DNA of 64,000 nucleotides from Silene latifolia (Eukaryota > Streptophyta > Magnoliopsida > Caryophyllales > Caryophyllaceae): the NCBI RefSeq assembly GCF_048544455.1, contig NC_133535.1, positions 85,126,120 to 85,190,119 of the forward strand, given 5' to 3'. The position numbers and the translations under genes are program-made. The notes beneath the pieces were generated by a model that was not told the origin of the DNA, did no database searches, and saw nothing but the letters and a program-made list of their open reading frames with translations. Positions 48,085 through 59,140 of the stretch are shown piece after piece. Position 1 is the first letter of the stretch, and every line of letters starts with the position of its first letter.

Positions 48085-48260
48085 TTACTTTCACTACTCT
48101 CGCCGTAATTATTGTTATTGTCACTACTGCCGCATTAATATTGATAATTTCACTACTTCCGCCGTAATTATTGTTACTTTCACTATTGTCGCATTAATAT
48201 TGATTATTTTCCAACTCCCGTTGTTGTTTCTACCACTCTCACTAATCTCGTTGATAATAT
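48085..48260. repeat. 59-bp tandem repeat flanking the SINE
   Basis: CGCCGTAATTATTGTTA recurs at 48101 and 48160, and CGCATTAATATTGAT occurs in between and after. A related CCCGTAATCATT lies before the SINE at 47870, so the SINE appears to have entered this array. Confidence 0.6.
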
Positions 48261-48831
48261 TGTTACTTTTACTATTCAAATGAGTGATTACTATCATATA
48301 ACTATATCCAATGTTACTACAATTCTTTTCTATACTGACGAAATTACTTTTACTACTTAGGCATGCAATTTTAAGAGGGTTATATATTTATATAAATATA
48401 GTACATATATGCATTAAATCAAATCGAAATAATTATGCAATATTATATATTATGGAATCTAACTTGAATTATTTATAACCTACTTATTATATTTTTGTAT
48501 GTTAAATAATTAACATCTTTATACATCTAATAAACTATAAGTTTAATAAAATTGCATAGATTTTAAATTTAATATATAATTTTATGATGATAATAATTAA
48601 TACCATAAGTGTGCATATTTATACTAATTAATCATTTTATTTTAAGGAAATTGACAATCTTCTAGTCTTCTGTAAATATTTAGGAAAATTACCAGACATC
48701 TTCTTTCTATTTAGTCTCCTTGAAATTAACCATCTTAATTAATTATTTTATTTTAAGGAAATTGACCATCTTAATTAATTATTTTATTTTAAGGAAATTT
48801 ACCATGTTTAGGAAAATTAACAAGCTCCTAT
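48261..48831. other. AT-rich spacer
   Basis: No gene seen. The phrase TTATTTTAAGGAAATTGACCA is repeated two to three times between 48645 and 48800. Confidence 0.45.
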
Positions 48832-48933
48832 TGTAACACCCCGATTATCCGGCCAAGATAATTGGAGCATTACCGTCTCGGTTTTCCGAGGCAGTGAAAT
48901 CGGAAGTACAATAAAGAAACTTTATTAAATAAA

Positions 48934-49318
48934 ATGTTTTTTGATAACTTATACCTTAAATAACTCGCTTTCTCAAACCTTATACCTAGATAACTTTCTT
49001 TAAAATCTTATACCTAAAATAACATTTTCTTCCAAACTTGATACCAAATCTTAAAAAAATGCCTTAAATTGACGATTTTGTCCTTACTAATTTGATGGTT
49101 TTTAATGGTGGTAATGGTGGATGTGTGGGTTAATAGGTGGGAAAAAGATGATAGTGTTTAATTAGTAAGGAGACGATCCTTAATTCAGAGCTTTTTTCGA
49201 TATTTGGTATCAAGTTTGGAAGAAAATTTTATTTTTGGTATAAGATTTGAAGGAAAGTTATCTTAGGTATAAGATTTGAAAAAGTGAGTTATTTAAGGTA
49301 TAAGTTGTCAAAAAATCC
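48934..49318. mobile_element. MULE-type MITE inside the LTR
   Basis: The inverted ends share TTTTTTGAYAACTTATACC and continue (TTAAATAACTC, then TATACCTA). The left tip has lost the GGA seen at the right. The 9-bp TTAAATAAA flanks both sides (48925-48933 and 49319-49327). 385 bp, no coding region. Confidence 0.82.
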
Positions 49319-49846
49319 TTAAATAAATAACAAGTTTAGTTATTACAAACGTAAACTAATGAATGAATAAAATACAACTCGTGACATCTATACTCTTCTA
49401 GCCAACTAGAGTCGTCTCATGATATCATCAAGCTCGTCCCGTCTCCCGTGTACTATCCAAACAACCTGAACATAATCGGTTCCCCATATGAACAAAGGAT
49501 ATCATATGAATCGACACAGGCCACCCCAAAAGAGATAGGTGACAAACACAGACACATAAACGTCAGTAACGATAAAAGAAAGTGTGACACGACTCAAGTG
49601 CGTGAGTCAAGAATATGACCATGATACGAATGACACACAATTATCCAACCGTCATACCGGTACCGGGACACGCCCAGACGTACCCACAACCACTGGTGCC
49701 AGGAACACGTCCACGACACCATACTCACACAGGGTACTCCGAACACGTCGGTGGTACCGGGCCCAAGAGCGACTCGGGTCCCCTGCCAGACATCGTGTCT
49801 CACCCACACGCGTCCCTCCAAGACTCAAGTCATTAATGTGCACATT

Positions 49847-49873
49847 CCTATTGGGGTGGGAAACCCCAATAGG
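49847..49873. other. LTR stem-loop, copy 3
   Basis: A perfect 10-bp stem CCTATTGGGG/CCCCAATAGG with a 7-base loop, at the same position after TGTGCACAT as in the other LTRs but with a different stem sequence. Confidence 0.7.
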
Positions 49874-50394
49874 CGACTCAAGCGGAAGACGGTCTCCCAA
49901 CCTCCTTCCGTCTCCATAGAACAAGTAACCAACCAACACCGCAATATCCTCCAATATACATGACAAACACAATAAATACAAGATACCATATAACATGCCA
50001 ATTACCGACTCATTAAATGCAATTAATGACAAACAACGCATTTAACAAATAAACACATTATCGAAACTGAGTAGGATAAACCTACCTTTTCGCAAGATCC
50101 ATAACCAAACCCGAATAATAATAATCTTCCACAAAAACCGTCACCTAAATATAGTTAATTAAATATAATTAATTACTAACTAATCTAATCGAATTAAATA
50201 CGAATTAATTAAATAAATAAAACTCGTCTTAACTATTCAAATCCCGTCTTAAACACACTCGGTCAAAACCACCCCTGCACCACCGTGTTCACCACCCACC
50301 CTAGCCACCCTCTACAGCCACCATGACCACCATCACCAGTCACGGTGGCTCTCACAACCGGCAGCCACAACCGACTGTGGACTTGGGCCACCCG

Positions 50395-51727
50395 TGTAAC
50401 ACCCCCATACTCCAAGTGCCTTACCAGGACCACTCAGGTATGAAGACATTACCATCTCGGTTACCCGAGGCAATGATAATCAAACAACAATGAAGAAACA
50501 ACGTTTATTATAAATAATTTAGCGAATAGTTACAATCCTCAAAACCAAACCAAAAGTACGATACATGATCTCAAACTGACTGTTCTAACTGAAATGTAAA
50601 TAAACTAAAGGCTACAGCGGAAGACTCCTATCATCATGTCGTGGCATCCCAGCTATCCCAGTACTCATCTCAATACCTGCTCAATATCTGCTCACCATCC
50701 CCGAATGGATCACCGCAGGTTTACAAAACAACACCGGGGTCAGTACTAATCACACAATCAATATAAACAACAATGATAAGATAAACAGACAGCTTAACTG
50801 TCACACATACACACACAACCAACCAAGTCCCATCATCTCTATACTGACTGTCCACTGGACCAGCTCTGCCAGTGGGGGACCGCAGCCGTACCCACCAAAT
50901 CCCCGCTCCACATAGTGAGCGATAAACCCTGTCCATTAATGTGCACATCCCTTCTGTGGCGGGTTCCACAGAAGGCGAAACTAGGGCGTGAAGCCACTCC
51001 CGCAAGTGACCCCACGCAGCCGAGGCCACGCCTCGCGAACCATCAACAACGATCACAACCACAATCACAACACAACTATTATATCAAACAACCAAATACA
51101 ATACATCAACCAATATCCCATTATGGGACTAATGCGAGTAGGAAATCCTACCCGTATGCACACAATCGACGGTCTCTCTTCTGCCGAGTCAAAAAGCCTC
51201 TTCTATGAACCCTCCTCCTATCATACAACACATAGAGGCTACCACATCACATACTACACATAAAACCCCCAATCTCTAAATTAAGGTTTAACCAAATCAA
51301 AGGAAATACGATAAAAAGGGTACACATATCTTACCCTCGACGCAAGGAACTCAGCGGTACGAACAACGACAAGAACTGACCGTCTGAACTCCGGGAATTG
51401 CTAAGAATGCGATTAAGAAGATGAACTTGTTTGCTTTCTCTCTTAAACAGGAATTTAGGTTTTGTAAAAGTGATTTAGAATAATGACGATGAAGCTTAAA
51501 TACCTTAATCGCATAATTAACAAAACCCGAGAAAACTCCCCGTAAAACCGGACACTCGATCGAGTACCCAAGGTACTCGATCGAGTACCCCTTACTCGAT
51601 CGAGTGCCCCACTACTCGATCGAGTACCCAACAGTCGAAACTATTTTATTTCGCAACTTACCCTTACTCGACAGAGTAAGGCCTACTCGATAGAGTACCC
51701 CAAGACTTATAAATACGGAGTATTACA
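50395..51727 (-). mobile_element. 3' LTR of the chromovirus
   Basis: TGTAACACCCCC to GTATTACA, 1333 bp. Compared with the 5' LTR it shows scattered substitutions and many 1-3-bp indels. The stem-loop is at 50950-50975. Confidence 0.92.
50950..50975. other. LTR stem-loop, copy 4
   Basis: A perfect 10-bp stem CCTTCTGTGG/CCACAGAAGG with loop CGGGTT, after TTAATGTGCACATC. Confidence 0.75.
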
Positions 51728-51745
51728 GTCTTCCCTCCTTAAAAG

Positions 51746-51765
51746 GAACTTCGTCCCCGAAGTTC
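51746..51765. other. Hairpin beside the chromovirus polypurine tract
   Basis: GAACTTCG/CGAAGTTC arms around a 4-base loop, immediately internal to the polypurine tract. A similar hairpin is common at this site in plant Del/Tekay elements. Confidence 0.65.
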
Positions 51766-51949
51766 AAACCACTACTAAACAAAGGTACTCCCATAACATT
51801 CCCGACTCAGCAACCAAAACAAAATTCAACATAAAACATGATACTAACCCAACTCATCCCGACAAACATACCGACACAACATATAAAAGGGGTATAAAAC
51901 TCTTAGAAACTGCTCGCGATCATCTTCTACCCCCCTAAAAGAAACAAGG

Positions 51950-53014
51950 TTACGTCCCCGTAACTATACATACCTGATCAAAAAGGAAAGGGTAGCGCTC
52001 TTTCATAGCTTCCTCCGGCTCCCATGTAGCTTCCTCGGTCTCGTGGTTAGACCAAAGGATCTTAAGCAAAACTGTTTCACCACCCCTAGTCTTTCTAACC
52101 TTTCGGTCTAGAATCTGCTTAGGCACCTCAAGATATGATAAGGACTCATCTAACTCTAAGCTCTCTGCCTCTAACACATGTGACGGGTCACTCACATACT
52201 TCCGCAGCTGCGATACATGAAACACATTATGCACTCTCTCTAACGCAGCTGGTAAAGCCAGACGATAAGCAACTTCCCCAACTCGCTCTAAGATCTCATA
52301 AGGCCCTATAAACTTCTGACTTAGCTTGCCTTTCTTCCCAAATCTCATAACCCCGCGCATAGGAGAAACTTTCAGAAGAACTTTGTCCACAACTTGAAAC
52401 TCTATGTCCCGGCGATGTAGATCTGCATAACTCTTTTGTCGATCCTGAGCTGCTCTCATCCATTCTCTGATCATCTTAATCTGTTCCACCATCTCATGCA
52501 CCATCTCTGGTCCTAAAACCACTGCCTCAGCACTATCGTCCCAACAGATTGGACTCCTACATCTCCTCCCATACAAAGCCTCAAACGGTGCCATACCTAT
52601 ACTGGTGTGATAACTGTTATTGTAAGAAAATTCTATCAAGTCCAACCTCTGCTCCCAGCTACCACCAAAATCCATCACACAAGCTCGCAACATATCCTCA
52701 AGAGTCTTGATTGTTCTCTCAGTCTGCCCGTCTGTCGCAGGATGAAATGCTATACTCATCTTCAAAGTTGTTCCCAACGATTCCTGCAACTCCTTCCAAA
52801 ACCTCGATATAAACCTCGCATCTCTGTCAGACACTATGTCCTTAGGGACTCCATGTAACTTAAGCACGTTCTTTCGATAGGCCATAGCCAGTTGTGCCTT
52901 AGTCCATGTATCTTTCATCGGAACAAAGTGAGCTGACTTGGTCAGACGATCTACTATCACCCAAATCATGTTGTTACCTTGTTGACTCTTTGGCAAACCT
53001 ACAATGAAATCCAT
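51950..53014 (-). pseudogene. Chromovirus integrase core, GPY/F and chromodomain-like region
   Basis: An open frame of 354 codons. The integrase core shows MDFIVGLP (first Asp), IVSDRDARFISRFW (second Asp) and HPATDGQTERTIKTLEDML (Glu). After it come the GPY/F module (FIGPYEILERVGEVAYRLAL), HNVFHVSQLRKY, and a C-terminal segment with ILDRKVRKTRGG and HETEEATWEPEEAM that matches a chromodomain pattern, thought to guide integration to marked chromatin. The first methionine is internal; the true polyprotein reads in from upstream across a frameshift near 53030. Confidence 0.88.
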
Positions 53015-53036
53015 GGAAATGGATTCCCACTTCCAC

Positions 53037-53862
53037 TCAGGTACCTAAAGACTGAATCTTACCTTGTGGTCGTCGCTGTTCCCCTTTAACCCTCTGGCAT
53101 GTCAAACAACGGGACACAAACTCAGCTGTCTCTTTCTTCATCCCAGGCCACCAAAACGTTTTCTTCAAATCCTTGTATAGCTTGTCTCCACCTGGATGAA
53201 CTGAATATGGTGTGCAATGTGCCTCTGTCATGATAGTCTTTTTCAACTCCTCATCATTAGGAACACACCACCTACCATCAAACCTCAAACTACCATCTGT
53301 ATGAATAGAAAACCGGGACACTGTCCCTTTCTCTACCCCAGCTCTCCACTCCACTATCTTAGGATCCAAAGCCTGCTTACCCCGAATATCATCATAAAAC
53401 TCAAGATGTACTGTCATATCACCCATGGCATCTCCTTTCTGCATCATATGTATCCCAAAACTCGCTACCTCATCCCTCAGCCTCATCAAAGATAGAGCTG
53501 TACACAGGGAATGTACACTCTTCCTACTCAAAGCATCAACTACAACATTGACTTTTCCTTCATGGTAGATGATTTCCATGTCATAATCGCCAATCAGCTC
53601 CATCCACCTCCTCTGTCTCATGTTCAACTCCTTCTGCGTGAAGATGTACCTGAGACTCTTGTGATCAGAAAATACCTTAAAGATTGCTCCATAAAGGTAA
53701 TGTCTCCAAATCTTGAGAGCAAACACCACTGCACCTAACTCCAGATCATGAGTAGGGTAGTTCTCCTCATAAGGCTTCAATTGCCTAGAAGCATAGGCAA
53801 TCACTTTACCATTCTGCATCAACACACATCCCAGCCCATTCTTCGAGGCATCTGCATAAACC
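53037..53862 (-). pseudogene. Chromovirus RNase H and integrase zinc-binding region
   Basis: It encodes the RNase H part ([20 protein letters not shown], then [19 protein letters not shown]) and a linker. The integrase N-terminal zinc site follows: [15 protein letters not shown], then [11 protein letters not shown] (His, His, Cys, Cys). It is separated from RT and from the integrase core by frameshifts or stops at about 53860 and 53035. Confidence 0.85.
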
Positions 53863-54830
53863 TCAAAGTTCTCGCTCCTTCAGTAATGCTAAGACAGGAG
53901 TCGTGGTCAAACGCTCCTTTAATGTTTGGAACGCCGTCTCACAACTCTCATCCCAACGAAACCTGTTCTCTTTCCTCATCAACGCTGTCATCGGTCTAGC
54001 TATCTTGGAGAAATCTTTCACGAACCGTCTGTAGTATCCAGCTAAACCCAAGAAACTCCTAACTTCGGCAACATTCTTCGGTGCTTCCCACTTTGTCACT
54101 GCCTCAATCTTCGCCGGATCCACAGCTACCCCATCTTTAGAGATTACATGTCCCAGAAAAGCAACTTTCTCTAACCAGAACTCACACTTGGACAGTTTAG
54201 CATATAACTCATGATCCCTCAAAGTCTGCAATACGATCCTCAGATGCTCCTCATGCTCCTCCTTAGTCTTAGAGTAGACTAAGATATCATCGATAAACAC
54301 CACTACAAACCGGTCCAAGAACTGTCTCAAGATTCTTCATCAAATCCATAAACACTGCCGGCGCATTAGACAACCCAAACGGCATCACCACATACTCATA
54401 ATGGCCATACCTCGACGTGAAAGTTTGTCTTTGGTATGTCCACCTCTCTAATCTTCACCGATGGTACCCCGACCTCAAATCAATCTTAGAAAAGATCTGT
54501 TGCGCCACTCAATGATCAAACAGGTCATCTATCCTTGACAAAGGATACTTGTTCTTTATCGTCACTCGGTTCGGCTCCACCGTAATCTATGCACAACCTC
54601 AAACTCCCATCTTTCTTCTTCACGAAAAGAACTGGTGCTCCCCACGGCGATACACTTGGTCTAATGTATCCCTTCTCTATCAGATCATCCAACTGCTTCC
54701 TAAGTTCCTCCATCTCCTTAGGACCCATACGGTACGGTGCCTTAGAGATCGGCCCCGTCCCTGGCTTCAACTCAACGGTGAAATCTATCTCCCTCTTCGG
54801 TGGCAACCCGGAATCTCCTCGGAAAAACAT
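53863..54830 (-). pseudogene. Chromovirus reverse transcriptase region, broken
   Basis: The first part (54830-54560) carries [20 protein letters not shown] and [19 protein letters not shown] up to LCIDY. Then the frame is lost between about 54555 and 54330. The later part (54330-53863) has the catalytic [10 protein letters not shown] motif, the connection region [19 protein letters not shown] and [12 protein letters not shown]. At least two indels disrupt the segment between them. Confidence 0.85.
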
Positions 54831-54936
54831 CTCGCAAATTCTCCCACCACTGGTATCTGATCAACTATCGGACTCTCTATCCGGTCATCTCTCACATGGC
54901 ACAAGATTAAAGGACATCCCTTCCTCGGATAAGACT

Positions 54937-55684
54937 TCAAGGTAACAAATTTGCAATCAACTTAACTTTGGGTTTGACTAGAAACCCACGATAAGACACA
55001 CTAACACCCTTAGGACCTCTTAAAGACACTTTCTTTTGATGACAGTCTATCTTAGCTTTATACTTTCCTAACCAATCCATCCCGACTATCATCTCAAAAC
55101 CGTTAAAAGGAAACTCTAGCAAGTCTACAGAGAAATCAACTTGCCCAACTATCAAAGATACATCTCTGAACAATCTCCCACACGATACAGACTCACCCGA
55201 AGGTATGAAAACTTGCTCACTAACAGACTCATATACTCTCAAACCCAACTGTTTGACATGACTCGAAGACACAAACGACTGAGAAGCCCCCGAATCAAAC
55301 AAAACAAAGGTAGGAATACCATTAACAAGGAATGTACCGGTGATAACGTGCGCATCTTCCTCACCGCTTTCTTCTCCATCATGAATAACTTGCCACCGGT
55401 TTTTCGCCCACCTCCCCGGCCGATCTTGGTGAGGTGGTCGGCTTAGCACCCGACCCTTGATTGTTGTTGTTGTTCGTTGGTGGTTTCTGATAAGAATTAC
55501 CGCCGTTGCGGTTGCCTCCACTCTGGTAACTCTGACTTCCCCGGTTTGGCCATGATCCAGCCGGTCTGTTGCTCGCGAAGCTCTGCGCAGGTCTCTGGAA
55601 AGATCCCGGTGCACTTGTGCACTCATGTCTCTTGTGGCCTACACCACCACAACTATAGCAGGTCACTCCCCAACTATTACTCAC
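54937..55684 (-). pseudogene. Chromovirus nucleocapsid knuckle and aspartic protease region
   Basis: A CCHC zinc knuckle (CYSCGGVGHKRHEC) followed by a Gly/Ser/Asn-rich linker lies at 55684-55379. In an overlapping frame, the retroviral-type protease with FVLFDSGASQSFVS (catalytic DSG) and IVGMDWLGKYKAKIDC lies at 55390-54937. The change of frame near 55390 is a frameshift. Confidence 0.85.
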
Positions 55685-56534
55685 ACTTCCACGGCCACGC
55701 CCAAAGGAAGCCCCAAAGATCGAACCCGGACCCGAGAAGAAAATCCCTTAGGGCGATTGTGGTTGCCTTTCTTATGATTAGATTGGCCACCACCCTCGCT
55801 CTCAGACTTCCTCTTCTCACAACCTAACCTCTCCTGAGCCATCTCCACCAACCTCTCAGCTCTCCCAGCCCTCTCATAAGCTTCCTTAACATCTGTAAGG
55901 ATTCCCACGGGTAACTTATCCATAATCTTAGGGGCCAACCCCTCTCAAACCTCAATGCCAGGGTTCTCCTCACTCAAACCCATATCCTCGGATACCTAGA
56001 CTTCTCATTGAACAGCCTGTAGTACTCAGCCACCGACATCTCAGCGGTCATCTTAAAACCATCAAACTCTTCTCTCATCTTACTCCTCACATGTTCCGGT
56101 ACAAACTCCTTCCTCACAACCCTATGAAACTCCTCCCAAGGTATAGCAGGTAAGCCTTGGTTTGTATATATCTCCTTAGCACTCACTTTCACTGAATCCC
56201 ACCACTTGCCTGCTGCCTCCCTCGGATAGAACGCAGCCTGTTCCACTCTCATCTCATCAGGACAGTGAACCAAATCTAATATGTTCTCCATCTCTCTCAG
56301 CCAACTATCAAGAAGGTTAGGCTCCCCAACTCCCTTGTACTCTTTCGGGTTAAACCTCGCTATGTAGAGGCTGATTTTAGAATGGTCAACCTCCTTCTCC
56401 TTATCCTTATTCTTATCCTCATTCACTTTCTTTAGGGTCTCAGTAAGAGCATCCTGGTGCTCTAACATCTTAACGATGTCATCCACGGTCATAAGCTCAG
56501 CTCTCGCATACAAAGCAGTTCTCTTGGGCGGCAT
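55681..56534 (-). pseudogene. Chromovirus gag (capsid) region
   Basis: The probable start is ATG at 56534 (MPPKRTALYARAELMTV); the open frame upstream is palindromic leader. The gag domain has FNPKEYKGVGEPNLLDSWL, AAFYPREAAGKWWDSV and FDGFKMTAEMSVAEYYRLF. The frame shifts near 55972 and resumes with LPVGILTDVKEAYERAGRAE in another frame to 55681. It would form the capsid of the element's virus-like particle if intact. Confidence 0.85.
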
Positions 56535-56615
56535 CTTGAAACTATACATATATAAGAAAGGGTAGATATGAACACACATACTAAACTTCAACACACGAAA
56601 ACACGCCACCCAGGA

Positions 56616-56882
56616 CCTACTCGATCGAGTTCCCAAACATACTCGATCGAGTAACGGGCTACTCGATCGAGTGCCCAACATACTCGATCGAGTACCCAAA
56701 CATCAGACCCTAACAGACCTTCTGATCTCTTGCCTACTCGATCGAGTAGCTAGGCTACTCGATCGAGTGACCCCCTACTCGATCGAGTACCCTAGTTACT
56801 CGATCGAGTACCCAAAACGCGATTCGGACTCAAAATCGTTAAAAATCCACCCGATCGAGTCGGTCCCCACTCGATCGAGTCA
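56616..56882. repeat. Array of ACTCGATCGAGT palindromes upstream of gag
   Basis: Ten copies of the 12-bp palindrome or close variants, spaced mostly 19-22 bp with two longer gaps. Matches the array at 22637-22802 in the non-coding element. Confidence 0.9.
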
Positions 56883-57337
56883 CGCTAATACATAAAAGCT
56901 ACCCGCATGTTACGTCATATGCTAACATGCTAAACTTTATAAACCACATTATATCATAATAAACATGCTACGCATCTTTCTACTATCTACGAGATCATTT
57001 CATCATGTTATTAAATGCCACATTGTAAATCATCCAACATGTTATCATCTCATCAACAAGTTCCCACATATCACCATTTTCTTTCACATGCTCAACTTTC
57101 TACTTCAACACTCAACAATTAACACATTTCATCACATTCTTACACAAGTTAACCAAACACACATACGACTCGACAAACACTTCCCCCATGTGACCGGTTC
57201 AAAGTTGTAGGGCGACCCCTGTGACTTTAGGACGTCTCCCAAGCCTTTGCACTAGCTCCTACAACTTTTACCCCGAGTTCATTTTAATTGACTCCCTATG
57301 TTCATTAGGTTCATTGGTTACGGGTTTCAGGATCGTC

Positions 57338-57349
57338 GCTCTGATACCA
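57338..57349 (-). other. tRNA-iMet primer binding site of the chromovirus
   Basis: Minus strand TGGTATCAGAGC, two bases from the 5' LTR. Confidence 0.9.
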
Positions 57350-57351
57350 TT

Positions 57352-58699
57352 TGTAACACCCCCATACTCCAAGTGCCTTACCAGGACCACTCAGGTATGA
57401 AGACATTACCATCTCGGTTACCCGAGGCAATGATAATCAAACAACAATGAAGAAACAACGTTTATTATAAATAATTTAGCGAATAGTTACAATCCTCAAA
57501 ACCAAACCAAATGTACGATACATGATCTCAAACTGACTGTTCTAATTGAAATGTAAATAAACTAAAGGCTACAAATAAGACTCCTATCATCATGTCGTGG
57601 CATCCCAGCTATCCCAATACTCATCTCAATACCTGCTCAATATCTGCTCACCATCCCCGAATGGATCACCGCAGTTTACAAAACAACACCGGGTCGATAC
57701 TAATCACACAATCAATATAAACAACAATGATAAGATAAACAGACACTTAATCGCCACACACATACACACACAACCAACCAAGTCCCATCATCTCTATCTT
57801 GACGTCCACTTTGGACCAGCCACACCGATGGGGGACCGCACCGTACCCACCAAATCCCCGCTCCACATAGTGAGCGATAAACCCTGTCCATTAATGTGCA
57901 CATCCCTTCTGTGGCGGGTTCCACAGAAGGCGAAACTAGGGCGTGAAGCCACTCCCGCAAGTGACCCCACTCAGCCGAGGCCACGCCTCGCGAACCATCA
58001 ACAACGATCACAACCACAATCACAACCACAATCACAACACAACTATTATATCAAACAACCAAATACAATACATCAACCAATATCCCATTATGGGACTAAT
58101 ACTGAGTAGGAAATCCTACCTGGTATGCACACAATCAGACGGTCTCTCTTCTTTGAGTCAAAAGCCTCTTCTATGAACCCTCCTCCTATCATACAACACA
58201 TAGAGGCTACCACATCACATACTACACATAAAACCCCCAATCTCTAAATTAGGGTTTAACCAAATCAAAGGAAATACGATAAAAAGGGTACACATATCTT
58301 ACCCTCGACACAAGGAACTCAGCGGTACGAACAACGACAAGAACTGACCGTCTGAACTCCGGGAATTGCTAAGAATGCGATTAAGAAGATGAACTTGTTT
58401 GCTTTCTCTCTTAAACAGGAATTTAGGTTTTGTAAAAGTGATTTAGAATAATGACGATGAAGCTTAAATACCTTAATCGCATAATTAACAAAACCCGAGA
58501 AAACTCCCCGTAAAACCGGACACTCGATCGAGTACCCAAGGTACTCGATCGAGTACCCCCTTACTCGATCGAGTGCCCCAGCTACTCGATCAAGTACCCA
58601 ACAGGTCAGAAACTATTTTATTTCGCAACTTACCCTTACTCGACAGAGTAAGGCCTACTCGATAGAGTACCCCAAGACTTATAAATACGGAGTATTACA
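57352..58699 (-). mobile_element. 5' LTR of the chromovirus
   Basis: TGTAACACCCCC to GTATTACA, 1348 bp, nearly identical to 50395-51727. The stem-loop is at 57905-57930 with the same perfect 10-bp stem. Confidence 0.92.
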
Positions 58700-58704
58700 A
58701 CCCG

Positions 58705-59140
58705 CGCGTTGGTCTCGAGGCGGTGACACTTCTCCCACGGAACCTTGGGTTGTCAAAGCACGTCATGGGCCGTTACCGATTGGTGAGGCATTGAAACCGG
58801 TGAAAGGTTGAATAAGCCTGCATTTGTGGAGTCGCCACCAATTTATTGTGGAAAAATTAGAACGTTCGAATACCTCGTGTCATGTCAAGACACAAAGTAA
58901 TGACATGAACACTAAGAACTCGTTACCCTTAGCATTCTATGTCTAGAATAACTCTCGAAGATGCCAATGGACACGGATGTCCAGAGATAACTAGAGTAAG
59001 GAGTGAGGGTACGTATTAGGAAGCTCTTTAATCGAACACCTAATCCCGCCCGCCTCGATAGCGGCCTCTACTAATGATTAGGGAAAGCGTTCGTATTTGA
59101 TATGTTGTCGATGTAATGCATGCAATGCAACATCCAATGT
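58705..59140. other. Repeat-derived flank between two LTR elements
   Basis: G+C-balanced sequence with phrases (GGAGTCGCCACCAATTT, GTGTCATGTCAAGACACA) that look like retrotransposon leader. I could not assign it. No open frame is supported. GTGTCATGTC/GACACA forms a small inverted repeat near 58880-58895. Confidence 0.4.

Larger units (their letters stand above)
48832..50389 (-). mobile_element. Older Ty3-type LTR fragment (interrupted)
   Basis: It starts TGTAACACCCCGATTATCC and parallels the LTR at 1308, with the phrases ATTACCGTCTCGGTTTTCCG, CATTAATGTGCACATT plus stem-loop (49847-49873), and GAGTAGGATAAACCTACCTT. A MITE sits at 48934-49318. The fragment is cut by the chromovirus insertion at 50395; I could not identify its far part beyond 58704 with confidence. 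Confidence 0.7.
50395..58699 (-). mobile_element. Complete Ty3/gypsy chromovirus (Tekay/Del-like), frameshifted
   Basis: The two LTRs (50395-51727 and 57352-58699) are nearly identical. ACCCG flanks the element (50390-50394 and 58700-58704). The primer binding site TGGTATCAGAGC (minus, 57349-57338) and polypurine tract (minus strand, 51744-51728) fix the orientation. The domain order is gag, CCHC knuckle, aspartic protease, RT, RNase H, integrase with an HHCC zinc site, D,D,E core, GPY/F module and a C-terminal chromodomain-like segment, as in chromoviruses. Several single-base frameshifts break the polyprotein, so this copy cannot make it as read. ACTCGATCGAGT palindromes sit in both LTRs (51555-51642, 58520-58610) and between primer site and gag. 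Confidence 0.93.

Noticed and set aside
49584..50041. Frames of 110-130 codons in the LTR at 48832 (also 1686-2030, 50721-51208, 57597-58109)
   Set aside because: They lie within LTRs, occur in both strands at once, and change between LTR copies by indels that break the frame.
53217..53999. Plus-strand frames across the chromovirus pol region (also 52607-52858 and 54549-55446)
   Set aside because: Shadows of the minus-strand coding sequence.
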